Source: G963665925 sp963665925
GTDB lineage: Bacteria > Bacillota > Clostridia > Peptostreptococcales > Acidaminobacteraceae
Reading direction: 5' to 3'
NCBI GenBank assembly: GCA_963665925.1
Contig: OY762511.1
Coordinates: 4,216,001-4,280,000 of the forward strand
DNA: 64,000 bases
The position numbers and the translations under genes were made by a program. Each line of letters opens with the position of its first letter. Position 1 is the stretch's first letter. Positions 42,107 to 50,764 of the stretch are shown piece by piece. The notes under the pieces are model-generated. The model had not been told where the DNA came from. It worked only from the letters and a program-made list of their open reading frames with translations, and did no database searches.

Positions 42107-42985
42107 ATGTCAATAGAATCATATAAAATATTCGATGCTGTAGTAAGACATCAAAGTTTTGTTCGTGCAGCGGAAAGCATCAATTTGACCCCCTCTGCGG
42201 TCAGTAGATCAATTAACGCCTTAGAAAACAAGCTCGGATTTCAACTGTTTATACGAAACAGAAAGGGGTCTAAACTCACACGTGACGGCGAGCAAATTTA
42301 TCCACTAATACGATCCGTACTAAATGCTGAAGAATCTCTTATTCAATATTCATCCCAGATTCTTGGATTAGAATGTGGCTCTGTCATTATTGGTGCATTT
42401 AGCAGTGTTTGCAGCAATTGGATTCCAGATATAATTGAAACGTTTAGCACACTGTATCCTAATATTCGCATTCAAATAATGCAAGGTGATTATGACGATG
42501 TAGTTTCTTGGACAAAAGACGGTATTATTGACATTGGATTCGCCAGTTTACCACTAGATAACACGCTCATTGAAACGCCACTCATTGAAGACCGTTTATT
42601 ATGCGTCACGCCAAAGAATTTTAAATCAAAACACCCTGACTTCGTTCAGATTGAAGAAATACAAAATCAATCTTTTGTACTACAACGTGACGGTTATAAC
42701 TTAGATACGATCTCATTAATTGAAAAGAATTCACTTGATATACACCCAGAATTCTTTATTGATGATGATCAATCCATTCTTGCCATTGTAGAAAAAGGGC
42801 TTGGCATCAGTATTGTCCCAGAGTTAATTTTAAAAAGGCTTCAGTTCGATGTTAATGTTTATCCGTTTGAACCCAATGAGTTCAGAACAATCGGTCTTAT
42901 AAACAAACCTAACCAACGTCTTTCACCCGCCACAAAAAAGGTATTTGAACACATTGTTCAATATGCAAAGAATCACCTAATATGA
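42107..42985 (+). CDS. LysR-family transcriptional regulator
   Basis: 292 residues. The helix-turn-helix is HQSFVRAAESINLTPSAVSR, then SINALENKLGFQLFIR. The effector domain spans ~90-290. ATG 42107 follows GAGGTG, and the GTG at 42098 is less likely. It converges with the PLP enzyme gene, with a hairpin between. No divergent partner, so the target is not obvious; the sulfur-amino-acid enzyme next door or the upstream riboswitch operon are candidates. Confidence 0.9.
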   Translation: MSIESYKIFDAVVRHQSFVRAAESINLTPSAVSRSINALENKLGFQLFIRNRKGSKLTRDGEQIYPLIRSVLNAEESLIQYSSQILGLECGSVIIGAFSSVCSNWIPDIIETFSTLYPNIRIQIMQGDYDDVVSWTKDGIIDIGFASLPLDNTLIETPLIEDRLLCVTPKNFKSKHPDFVQIEEIQNQSFVLQRDGYNLDTISLIEKNSLDIHPEFFIDDDQSILAIVEKGLGISIVPELILKRLQFDVNVYPFEPNEFRTIGLINKPNQRLSPATKKVFEHIVQYAKNHLI

Positions 42986-43003
42986 CATACCCTAATTAGT
43001 GCG

Positions 43004-43036
43004 TCGAAGGATTCTTGTTTCGAATCCTTCAACGCT
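43004..43036. terminator. Hairpin between converging lysR and PLP-enzyme genes
   Basis: GAAGGATTC-TTGTTTC-GAATCCTTC, a perfect 9-bp stem extended by CG(T)/(A)CG. No strong T-run on either side. Confidence 0.5.
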
Positions 43037-43039
43037 CGT

Positions 43040-44263
43040 TTACAAGTTAAGTTGCAACTTGACCTTGTTTAATGCTAGGTCCAGATCATTTATGATATCT
43101 TCGGTATTTTCAATTCCGATAGAAAGTCTAACTTGCCCATCAGCAATATCCGCATTTTCACGTTCTTCTTTAGTTAATGAAGCATGGCTCATTGATGCCG
43201 AATGTTGAATAAGCGAATCAACATTTCCAAGAGAAGTTGCTAAACTAAATAGTTCCACACTATCCATCAATAGCTTTCCGGCATCAAATCCACCTCTAAC
43301 ATTAAAGCTAATCATACCTCCAAAATTCTTCATTTGTTTTCTTGCTACTTCATGGCCCACATGGGTTGGCAGCCCAGGATAATATACTTTTTCAACCATC
43401 TCATGGTTTTCTAAGAACTGTGCAACCTTCATCGCATTTGCGCAATGTACTTCCATTCTCACACCCAGTGTTTTAATCCCCTTTGACAGCGCAGCCGCAT
43501 CAGCTGGTGACATTACACCACCACTCCACTTGAGATAGTCACTATCCATCTTATGAATGAGTTCCTTACACCCAACAATTGCACCACCGATTATGTCACC
43601 ATGTCCATTCAAATACTTTGTAACTGAGTGCAATACAATATCTGCGCCAAGTGAAATAGGCTGTTGTAAATATGGCGTGGCAAAAGTATTGTCGACATAC
43701 ATGAGTGCGCCCTTCTCTTTAGCAATTTCAGAAACTTTTCTTAAATCTGTAATTGCAAGCGTTGGATTACTTGGTGATTCAACATAAATAATTTTAGTGT
43801 TCGGCTTCACGGCATTTCGAATGTTTTCAACCGAATTAAATGAAACGTTAACAAAAGACACTTCTATCCCAAACCTAGGTAAAATATTTTTCATGAATCC
43901 AAAAGTACCACCATAAACCGTATCAGCTGCAACTACATGATCCCCGCAATTTAAGACAGCAAGTAATGCCGTAGTAATTGCACCCATTCCTGAACCTGCC
44001 ATTAATGCAGCCTCTGCGCCTTCCAGTGTTGCAATCTTTCTCTGTACAGCATGTACTGTTGGATTTCCATATCTTGTATAAGCGTAGTACTTACCCTCTG
44101 GATCACCATAGCCTGCAGCTATAGCTTCTTCAACGTCTTTCATAACAAATGTGGATGTTCTATAAATTGGTGCAATGTGTGCGCCTGTAACAGGACAATG
44201 ATCACTTCCAGCATGAATTGCTTTTGTATTGAATTGCTGATTTTCAAGAACAAGTTTTGACAT
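43040..44263 (-). CDS. PLP-dependent trans-sulfuration enzyme (methionine gamma-lyase/cystathionine lyase type)
   Basis: 407 residues of the Cys/Met metabolism PLP family. Visible: TKAIHAGSDHCPVTGAHIAP at the N-terminus, the active Tyr in YTRYGNPTVHAV, and the PLP Lys in SVTKYLNGHGD. GGAIVGCK follows. Methionine gamma-lyases have a Cys in the loop that here reads TVYGGTFG, so cystathionine lyase or synthase activity is equally possible. ATG 44263 is used because the ATG at 44281 lies in the AGGAGGAA site. Cytoplasmic; releases or forms thiols and 2-oxobutyrate or pyruvate. Confidence 0.87.
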   Translation of the reverse strand: MSKLVLENQQFNTKAIHAGSDHCPVTGAHIAPIYRTSTFVMKDVEEAIAAGYGDPEGKYYAYTRYGNPTVHAVQRKIATLEGAEAALMAGSGMGAITTALLAVLNCGDHVVAADTVYGGTFGFMKNILPRFGIEVSFVNVSFNSVENIRNAVKPNTKIIYVESPSNPTLAITDLRKVSEIAKEKGALMYVDNTFATPYLQQPISLGADIVLHSVTKYLNGHGDIIGGAIVGCKELIHKMDSDYLKWSGGVMSPADAAALSKGIKTLGVRMEVHCANAMKVAQFLENHEMVEKVYYPGLPTHVGHEVARKQMKNFGGMISFNVRGGFDAGKLLMDSVELFSLATSLGNVDSLIQHSASMSHASLTKEERENADIADGQVRLSIGIENTEDIINDLDLALNKVKLQLNL

Positions 44264-44544
44264 TTTATCGTTCCTCCTCATATGGATAAAATACTATTTG
44301 ATGCCAAGTATCACTTTACATTGTTAGTATAAGCAACACTTTGGATTGCGTAAAACGACTTTTAATCATCATAAAGATGAATATAAATCATTTACATATT
44401 CATACGCCATCTAGAGTTAGTCAATTTATTTGTTTACATGACTGTACAAGACAAAATTCTAATATTTTATTTGACTTATTAATTTTGTGATGTTATAATC
44501 CAAACAAAATCATAGCTATGATGTAAATGAATTTCATATAGAAA

Positions 44545-44635
44545 GTTTTCTAGGGTTCCGCAGTTTATTGCTGGCTGGTCCGAGAGAAAACGCTCATGTT
44601 CATGAGTACACGGAAGGATAAAAGCCTGGGAGATA
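44545..44635 (+). ncRNA. ykkC-type riboswitch (guanidine-I likely) upstream of a small peptide and a transporter
   Basis: The plus strand shows TTCTAGGGTTCCG, GGTCCGAGAGAAAA, ACACGGAAGGATAAAAGCC and TGGGAGATA, almost identical to the minus-strand element 2.7 kb away. The downstream transporter of the DMT superfamily fits guanidine-I, which often controls guanidine exporters of that superfamily. An overlapping terminator gives ON control. Confidence 0.9.
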
Positions 44636-44668
44636 TTATAAAATATTTCCCAGGCTTTTTTATTGTTT
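44620..44668 (+). terminator. Expression-platform terminator of the ykkC riboswitch (plus)
   Basis: AAAAGCCTGGGAGATATT pairs with AATATTTCCCAGGCTTTTTT across a four-base loop, then TATTGTTTT. Confidence 0.9.
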
Positions 44669-44766
44669 TAAAGGCATAAATTTACAGCATAATCGATTAT
44701 TTAAGTGAATTCAAAATTCGTATTCTACCACCTAGCAGTCAGTTAAAATTCTAAGGAGGACTAAAA

Positions 44767-44916
44767 ATGAGAAAAGTAAAAATCAATGATAATAGCAGCA
44801 CTAAGCTAAATGGTAATAAAAATCAAATAAGTAATCTTGAAAAACATGATTCTAAAGTGTTTGATTTTAATTGTTCGTTTAGTAATAACGATATCTTCTG
44901 CGCTTTGAAATATTAG
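44767..44916 (+). CDS. 49-residue peptide, riboswitch-controlled, unknown function
   Basis: ATG 44767 lies seven bases after AAGGAGG, and the frame ends at TAG 44916. The N-terminal ~30 residues are polar, with Asn, Lys and Ser (MRKVKINDNSSTKLNGNKNQ). The end has two Cys and aromatic residues (FDFNCSFSNNDIFCALKY). The gene is 13 bases before the transporter gene and under the same riboswitch. It is too short for automatic ORF cut-offs. It could be a small membrane-unrelated peptide, a precursor peptide exported by the neighbour, or a translational leader. No family recognised. Confidence 0.6.
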   Translation: MRKVKINDNSSTKLNGNKNQISNLEKHDSKVFDFNCSFSNNDIFCALKY

Positions 44917-44929
44917 AGGAGACATATCT

Positions 44930-45364
44930 ATGTATATTAAGTTTGCACCAATTATTATGATCGTCCTATCAAGCCTTTGTTATCATATTAGCCAAAAATC
45001 TATCCCTATTGGACTCAATCCAATAGTTACACTAATTGTGACCTATGTCATGGCTTCCATAGTATCGATTATTTCTTACTTTATATTCATTCCAAAATCA
45101 AGCATCATGAACCTTGTGAAATCTGTCGGATATACAAATTGGACTAGTTTATTACTTGGTTTCGCAGTTGTTGGACTAGAGTTAGGATTTCTACTCGCGT
45201 ATCGTTCAGGATGGAATATTAGTACAGCAGGTCTACTGTCTAACACCCTAGTCGCGCTATTACTCATACCGGTAGGTTTAGTATGCTTTAAAGAGTCAAT
45301 ATCCGTGCATTCCGTTATTGGTATTTCTGTGTGTATTTTAGGATTAGTTTTAGTATCAAAGTAA
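44930..45364 (+). CDS. Half-size EamA/SMR-like transporter, probable guanidine-linked exporter
   Basis: 144 residues with five helices, one EamA unit rather than two, so it should act as a dimer. Segments typical of the superfamily: GLNPIVTLIVTYVMASIVS and KESISVHSVIGISVCILGLV at the end. Small guanidine exporters (Gdx) are ~105 residues; this one is longer and of the EamA/DMT type. ATG at 44930 follows GAGGAG. Guanidine export is inferred from the riboswitch; export of the adjacent peptide is less likely for this class. Confidence 0.75.
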   Translation: MYIKFAPIIMIVLSSLCYHISQKSIPIGLNPIVTLIVTYVMASIVSIISYFIFIPKSSIMNLVKSVGYTNWTSLLLGFAVVGLELGFLLAYRSGWNISTAGLLSNTLVALLLIPVGLVCFKESISVHSVIGISVCILGLVLVSK

Positions 45365-45387
45365 CTTCGATACGCGTAAGATGAGCA

Positions 45388-45427
45388 TCAAAAAGGCTAC
45401 TGATAAATTTTCAGTAGCCTTTTTGCT
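45388..45427. terminator. Bidirectional terminator
   Basis: AAAAAGGCTACTGA pairs with TCAGTAGCCTTTTT across AAATTT. It serves the transporter gene and the converging gene at 45427. Confidence 0.88.
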
Positions 45428-46317
45428 TATACTTGATTTATTATCTTTTCCATGAATGACATATCAAAATTACGTTCAAGATGAAATTTCACATTGCAGC
45501 GATCCGCAAGTGTCATTTGTGTCACACCAATAGTGTCAAATTTTTCATCATCCTTCATTTCGACATCCTGAATAGTTGAAATTGGGATGAATATATGTGC
45601 AAACGCATAATTCACATCAGCAGATTTCTGTATGCTTCTATCTCGATTTGCCACTATAAGCTCTATACCATTGGTCATGAATAGGGTGTCGTTCAATTTG
45701 TACATATAGAACTTTTCAAGAAAACGCGGAAGGCGAATTGGTAAGTTTTCTGTCAAATCCATAAAGGGTTGATAGCCTAGAATATGAATATTGCTTTTCA
45801 GTTCTTCCTTGATACAAAAGTACTTATAGATTTGGCTGTCTTTTAAATGTTCAAGTTCCAAGTGTTTTTTCAAAAAACTTGTATCGATTTTCTTCTGATC
45901 TGTGCAAATCGCATTGCGTGTTTGTTGCATAATACGCATGGTTACGTCATTCGATACAGAGTTGTATCTTATTCGCATGGCAGTGTTTCCACCCTCAAAG
46001 TGGATATAACTGCTCAGGAGTTCTCCCCCATGAATAATATACTTAATGCTGCTATATGGCATTTCTCTTTTGGATATACTGCCATCCACAAATTCCAAGA
46101 TTTCAATTCTATCCGAGTAGAGCATAACCACTTGATTATACATCAGTGCACCCGGTCTAATTTCTCGCCGAACTAAAAGTACAGGCACTTTAATAGAATA
46201 GTCAGCTTGTAATATCTGGTCTGCATAGTCCACATACTGGGGTGGAATATCTTCTGCAGATTTTATTTCAAGCAACCAAGGTCCGAATTCATGATATTCT
46301 TTATCTTTTATGTGCAT
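45427..46317 (-). CDS. Hypothetical cytoplasmic protein, 296 residues
   Basis: No signal peptide or helices. Two beta-rich halves (~35-150 and ~205-296) each contain a PH-like pattern: MLYSDRIEILEFVDGSISKR in the first and ELIVANRDRSIQKSADVN in the second. A bacterial PH-like fold is possible, but I do not recognise the family. The ribosome site is weak. It stands alone between two exporter genes. Confidence 0.6.
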   Translation of the reverse strand: MHIKDKEYHEFGPWLLEIKSAEDIPPQYVDYADQILQADYSIKVPVLLVRREIRPGALMYNQVVMLYSDRIEILEFVDGSISKREMPYSSIKYIIHGGELLSSYIHFEGGNTAMRIRYNSVSNDVTMRIMQQTRNAICTDQKKIDTSFLKKHLELEHLKDSQIYKYFCIKEELKSNIHILGYQPFMDLTENLPIRLPRFLEKFYMYKLNDTLFMTNGIELIVANRDRSIQKSADVNYAFAHIFIPISTIQDVEMKDDEKFDTIGVTQMTLADRCNVKFHLERNFDMSFMEKIINQV

Positions 46318-46577
46318 GATGTTTTAAGTATGGTAAAGGCTATTTATAACCTTTTAAAAACCATACACTCCCTTCATTGAATTAAGCTTACAACTACCCA
46401 CAACACATTTCCTAAACACGGTAATAGCACTATAATATACATTTCATATATTTAGTTTACAATATTTTTAGGTGGCTAAATATTCGATTTTTCACTCAAT
46501 TCAATTGAAATTTTGTTGCTTTAGTTGTGCCAATGTATCGGGAAACCATCCTAAAATGTGTTATGCCTCTAAAATCA

Positions 46578-47801
46578 TTATTCCAGCGTGTTACACATTG
46601 TCTCTTCGACACGAGAACATCTACGCGTGTAAACATAATATCCCAGTATCCCCACCGCCAGCACACCTGCACTAAAATTGAACATTCCCGTAAATCCATA
46701 CACAGTCGCAATTTTGCCGCCAATCAGCGGCCCAAACCCTTGTCCCATGTTTGCCCCAATGTAAAATGTACTGGAAGCAACCCCTCTTCGATCACGTCCA
46801 AGTTTCAAAAATGACTCCGCCTGCAATGCAGGCTGTGCCATCCCCTGTCCAAAGGCTTTTAGAATTGCGGCAAGAATAATCATCCACAATACATTTGCCC
46901 GCCCTATGAGGAGTGCCTCTATAATACCAAATACAAGGCTGGGATAAAGTATGACCGACAGACCTTTTTTATCGTATATCCTTCCCGAAACAGGTCTGGT
47001 CATTAATAGAAACAGGGCATTTACACTGAAATATAAGCCTATACCTTCAATACTACGCTCTTGGCCCACAAGTACAAGAAAGGATGAAGCAAGTCCATTT
47101 CCCATTGAAAACAAACCACCAATTATGGAAAGTGGCAATAACTCCAGTGCCACAATATCTGTAAATCGTATTTTTCTCTTGTCGACCGATTGTTCTTTGA
47201 AAAAACCATTTTGAAAACTTGGTACAAAGAGCATAATCAGAGCTGAAAATGTAAGTATAGCCGCCGATACTTGAAAAGCAATATAGATACTAAATTTTGA
47301 CGAAATCTCAATGCCAATTGCTGGTCCAAAGGCGGTTGCAACAATTTGTGCTATACCAAGGTAACCAATACCTTCACCGAATCGGCTTCCAGGAATAAAG
47401 TCAGTCGCCCATGCAAGAACCGTGGCAATAGTTATACTAAAAGCTGCACCATGGATAATCCGCAGTAGAAACAAGGTACTGATATTAGGTGCCAGACTGT
47501 ATCCGAACGTCGCAAAAGCATTGATTATTGTTCCAAAAATCATAACATATTTCTTGTTGGTTCTGTCTGTTAAAAATCCACCAAAGGGTCCTACAATGAG
47601 AGCTGTAATTGCAAAGAGTCCTACAATCATCCCTGCTGTTGTCAGCGTTGCCCCCATCTGCATTGCAAATTTAGACAATATGGGATTTACCAAATGAAAG
47701 CCAAGGGAACCAAATACATTTGCAAGAATCAAGTTAATATAATTTCGATTCCAAAGCTTTTGTTCTTCTACTTTTTTAATTACTTGTCCAGATCCTTTCA
47801 T
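46578..47801 (-). CDS. Major facilitator superfamily transporter
   Basis: 407 residues, twelve helices. Loop 2-3 has the MFS motif GPFGGFLTDRTNKKYVM, and the second half has its counterpart RPVSGRIYDKKGLSV. It resembles multidrug and sugar-efflux types of the YfkF/YceI kind. ATG 47801 follows GAGGTG. A MarR-type gene lies 23 bases upstream on the same strand, so a MarR-regulated drug exporter is likely. Confidence 0.9.
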   Translation of the reverse strand: MKGSGQVIKKVEEQKLWNRNYINLILANVFGSLGFHLVNPILSKFAMQMGATLTTAGMIVGLFAITALIVGPFGGFLTDRTNKKYVMIFGTIINAFATFGYSLAPNISTLFLLRIIHGAAFSITIATVLAWATDFIPGSRFGEGIGYLGIAQIVATAFGPAIGIEISSKFSIYIAFQVSAAILTFSALIMLFVPSFQNGFFKEQSVDKRKIRFTDIVALELLPLSIIGGLFSMGNGLASSFLVLVGQERSIEGIGLYFSVNALFLLMTRPVSGRIYDKKGLSVILYPSLVFGIIEALLIGRANVLWMIILAAILKAFGQGMAQPALQAESFLKLGRDRRGVASSTFYIGANMGQGFGPLIGGKIATVYGFTGMFNFSAGVLAVGILGYYVYTRRCSRVEETMCNTLE

Positions 47802-47824
47802 AAATCACCTCTTATATTTCCAAA

Positions 47825-48247
47825 CTAGTCACACCATGCCTGATAATATTTGTCTAAAAGTGTACGGAAGACTTTCATTTCTTCCTCTGTCAACGAACCC
47901 ATCGATTCTGCTTCAACAGCATCAATTGCTGCCCTTACTTCCGAGTGCTTGTGACGGCCTAGTTCAGTAAAGTAAACATGTAGCTCTCGCCTATTCTCTT
48001 TCGCTGTTCGTTTTTCAATATAACCTTTCTTTACTAGACCATTTAACAAGTCTGACACTGTTGCAGGTTCAACGCCGCATCCCTTAGCAATTTCCTTTTG
48101 TGTACACCCTTCATGAAAGGATAGATAATCTAGTATTTTAGGCTGACCTGAAGTCAGACCCAAATCTGACATCAGAGGTCTAATCTTCTTGTTTCGATAA
48201 TACATAATTTGCGAAAAAACAAATCGTATTGGCATGTCCATATTCAT
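47825..48247 (-). CDS. MarR-family regulator of the MFS operon
   Basis: 140 residues with the winged helix GCTQKEIAKGCGVEPATVSD, then LLNGLVKKGYIEK, and the wing TAKENRRELHVYFT. It precedes and is co-transcribed with the MFS gene. An imperfect inverted repeat upstream (48283-48336) is the likely operator. The inducer should be a substrate of the exporter. Confidence 0.88.
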   Translation of the reverse strand: MNMDMPIRFVFSQIMYYRNKKIRPLMSDLGLTSGQPKILDYLSFHEGCTQKEIAKGCGVEPATVSDLLNGLVKKGYIEKRTAKENRRELHVYFTELGRHKHSEVRAAIDAVEAESMGSLTEEEMKVFRTLLDKYYQAWCD

Positions 48248-48282
48248 ACACCTCTCAATAATCCTTCAACATCTAAAAGAAT

Positions 48283-48336
48283 AGATAGAACTCTAACTTT
48301 TCGTAATCCTAATAGTTAGATTTCTACCTATTATAA
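48283..48336. promoter_or_regulatory. Candidate operator of the marR-MFS operon
   Basis: TAGATAGAACTCTAACT and AGTTAGATTTCTACCTA form an imperfect inverted repeat across a 14-base centre, 35-90 bases before marR. Confidence 0.5.
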
Positions 48337-48406
48337 TCTTAACCCATGGATTTGGCAATTCTTTTTTGAAATTTCAAACAATTAAACCTTCAACTTAACA
48401 TTTCTC

Positions 48407-48426
48407 CTTGGCACATATTTTGCATA
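48407..48426 (+). promoter_or_regulatory. Sigma-54 promoter of the chemoreceptor gene
   Basis: TTGGCACATATTTTGCATAG: GG (48410) and GC (48422) with ten bases between, and a full match to TGGCAC-N5-TTGCA. The start codon is 60 bases downstream. Confidence 0.88.
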
Positions 48427-48484
48427 GTTTAATGCAATCACTCAAGTTTTTTTATATGAAGTATCTTTCAAGGGAGGAATACAA

Positions 48485-50455
48485 ATGTCATTATCATCAA
48501 ACTTCAGAGCAAAGCTCACAGTTCTTCTTGTACTCATGGTCGTCATCCCAATGGTTGGACTAACTATTTTTTTTACAACCAATTCAACGACTCAAATTCG
48601 ATCAAGTGTTAACAACGAAAATTTACGGCTGGCTACCAGTGCAAAAGTATTACTCGAATCCTGTCTCAAATCAGATGAGAACACACTAGAGCATATGGCA
48701 GCAATAATCGATGTAGACCAAATTGATGCGCTTAATCTTGTTATGTTATACGGAATGTCTGAGAAGTCCTATTTCATTGATGAACTGTTTGTTACTGACA
48801 AATCAGGAATGCAGATTTATAAGACATCCGGTAAGATGGGGGATCGCTCAGATCGCGACTATTTCCAGAAAGCCATAGGTGGACAAATTGCCTACTCAGA
48901 CATCATATTCTCTGAAACTTTAAAAGCACCCGTTGTCATTCTAAATGTTCCAGTTTATTCTGACGACAAGATTACCGGCACATTGGGTGCCACACTCAAC
49001 CTTTCAAAACTCTATGATTTGTTGTCTAGCTACGAAGATGGTCAAGGTGGTTATGCATTCATAACTGATCACCATGGGATCGTCATTGCCCATCCAAATC
49101 CAACAGAAGTAGAAAATATGACAGATTTGTCTGAAATCGTTCCTGTTCTGAATGTTATAAGCGGCCAAACCGGAACATCTAATTATTTCCAAGGTGACAT
49201 CGAGAAGCTCTCTGCCTATGCACCTGTTGATAACTGCAACTGGGGAATAGTTGTACAAAAAGTTGCTTCCGTAGCTTATGCCGATGCACATAAGCAGTTC
49301 ATGATTTCCATATACATCCTGGCGGGTGTCGTACTTATTGTCATTTTGCTTTCTATTCTTGCAGGACGGTATATCACAAGACCTCTAGATAGCATCACAA
49401 ATTACATAACGCTTCTCAGCAAAGGAAATCTCTCAACAAAAGTAGATACAAACCTCACAGATCGTACAGATGTATTCGGTACACTGGGCAAGTCTGCCAA
49501 TACCCTTTGTATCGCCTATCATCACTTAATTGGCAGCCTAAAAGATAAAATGCAGCATCTGTCAAATCAAACTCTTGCACTCAATGAAATACTTAATCAA
49601 AATACACATGCTATTGAGGAGGTTGCAAACAACGCTGTGAATCTGACCGATTTATCTACTTCAAATTATAAAATTGTGACAGACAATGTTAAAAAGATAG
49701 ACTCTCTCTCATCAATTTCAAATGTTGTTGCTGATCGTGCTAAAGACATGATGGATTCCATAGCTTTGAGCACTCAGATTACCGAACAGGGCGTGGTGAC
49801 GATGAAGACTTCTTTGAATGCTATTCAAGATACATATGGACAATCCAATAAGATTAACAGCCTTATTTCCAAACTGGGGGCTGAAGCACTCAATATCCAT
49901 TCAATTACCGACACAATCAAGAGCATCTCAGAACAGACAAATCTACTTGCCCTCAATGCAGCTATAGAAGCTGCACGTGCTGGAGAAAGCGGACGTGGTT
50001 TTGCTGTAGTAGCTGATGAAATTCGAAAACTTGCAGAAGCGTCTACAAGAAATGCTGAAGATATAGCCCTTCTCATTTCAACTATCGTCGAAGAGATTAA
50101 CCATACAACGGATGGCTTTGTCCTGCTTCAGGGAAATTTGAAAGACTCAGTAATCCAAATCGAAAGGCTGGAAAGTCAGTTTAATGAAATCGATCACGCT
50201 GTAAAAACCGCCGATACATCTGCCGCCCATATACTAGATATCTCAGAAAAACAGTCAAGAGAAGCTGCGGATGCTAAAGAAGCACTTCTCACTTTGATGC
50301 AGGCAATTAACACATCCAACCTTCAGACACAAAATATTGGTGCTACGGTTGAAGAACAATCAGCATCTATGAATGAGATCTCCAATATGGTTGAACTGCT
50401 AAAGACAAACTCAGAGGTCCTGCTTAAGGAATCTGAACAATTCATTCTGGACTAG
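48485..50455 (+). CDS. Methyl-accepting chemotaxis protein with dCache sensor, sigma-54 driven
   Basis: 656 residues. Helix 1 at ~10-30, an extracellular dCache domain at ~35-270 (with DRSDRDYFQKAIGGQIAYSD, a typical dCache_1 segment), helix 2 at ~275-295, HAMP, then signalling domain with tip EQTNLLALNAAIEAARAGES and GRGFAVVADEIRKLAEAS. dCache receptors often bind amino or carboxylic acids. Sigma-54 control is shared with the transporter gene that follows, suggesting that taxis and uptake concern the same substrate. Confidence 0.93.
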   Translation: MSLSSNFRAKLTVLLVLMVVIPMVGLTIFFTTNSTTQIRSSVNNENLRLATSAKVLLESCLKSDENTLEHMAAIIDVDQIDALNLVMLYGMSEKSYFIDELFVTDKSGMQIYKTSGKMGDRSDRDYFQKAIGGQIAYSDIIFSETLKAPVVILNVPVYSDDKITGTLGATLNLSKLYDLLSSYEDGQGGYAFITDHHGIVIAHPNPTEVENMTDLSEIVPVLNVISGQTGTSNYFQGDIEKLSAYAPVDNCNWGIVVQKVASVAYADAHKQFMISIYILAGVVLIVILLSILAGRYITRPLDSITNYITLLSKGNLSTKVDTNLTDRTDVFGTLGKSANTLCIAYHHLIGSLKDKMQHLSNQTLALNEILNQNTHAIEEVANNAVNLTDLSTSNYKIVTDNVKKIDSLSSISNVVADRAKDMMDSIALSTQITEQGVVTMKTSLNAIQDTYGQSNKINSLISKLGAEALNIHSITDTIKSISEQTNLLALNAAIEAARAGESGRGFAVVADEIRKLAEASTRNAEDIALLISTIVEEINHTTDGFVLLQGNLKDSVIQIERLESQFNEIDHAVKTADTSAAHILDISEKQSREAADAKEALLTLMQAINTSNLQTQNIGATVEEQSASMNEISNMVELLKTNSEVLLKESEQFILD

Positions 50456-50536
50456 TGCTCCAAAATTGATTCACCAAAAAATATTATGAACGAAACTGAC
50501 AAACGGTCATAGCCTTGTGCACAAGAACGTTATTTT

Positions 50537-50556
50537 TTTGGCACACTTATTGCATA
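50537..50556 (+). promoter_or_regulatory. Sigma-54 promoter of the MatC-like transporter gene
   Basis: TTTGGCACACTTATTGCATA matches TGGCAC-N5-TTGCA exactly. It lies about 210 bases before the start codon, leaving an untranslated leader of ~200 bases. Confidence 0.88.
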
Positions 50557-50764
50557 TATCTTATTGCGAGGGTGTAGTTTAATTAATTGAAAGGAGCTGA
50601 GTTCAGAATATAAGTTGCCAGAGGGGCACTCAGGAATCTTTGCAGACCGACTATACAGAAAACATACACGAACGCCATTTACCCTTGGTTGCAAGGATTT
50701 ATGAAAGTTGAAAATTGAGGTAGTATAGTGAAAAAAATATTATCAATAAGGATGGTGTAACAAG

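Noticed and set aside
43040..44263. Firm call as methionine gamma-lyase
   Set aside because: The loop that carries the typical lyase Cys reads VYGGTFG here, so only the wider family can be supported.
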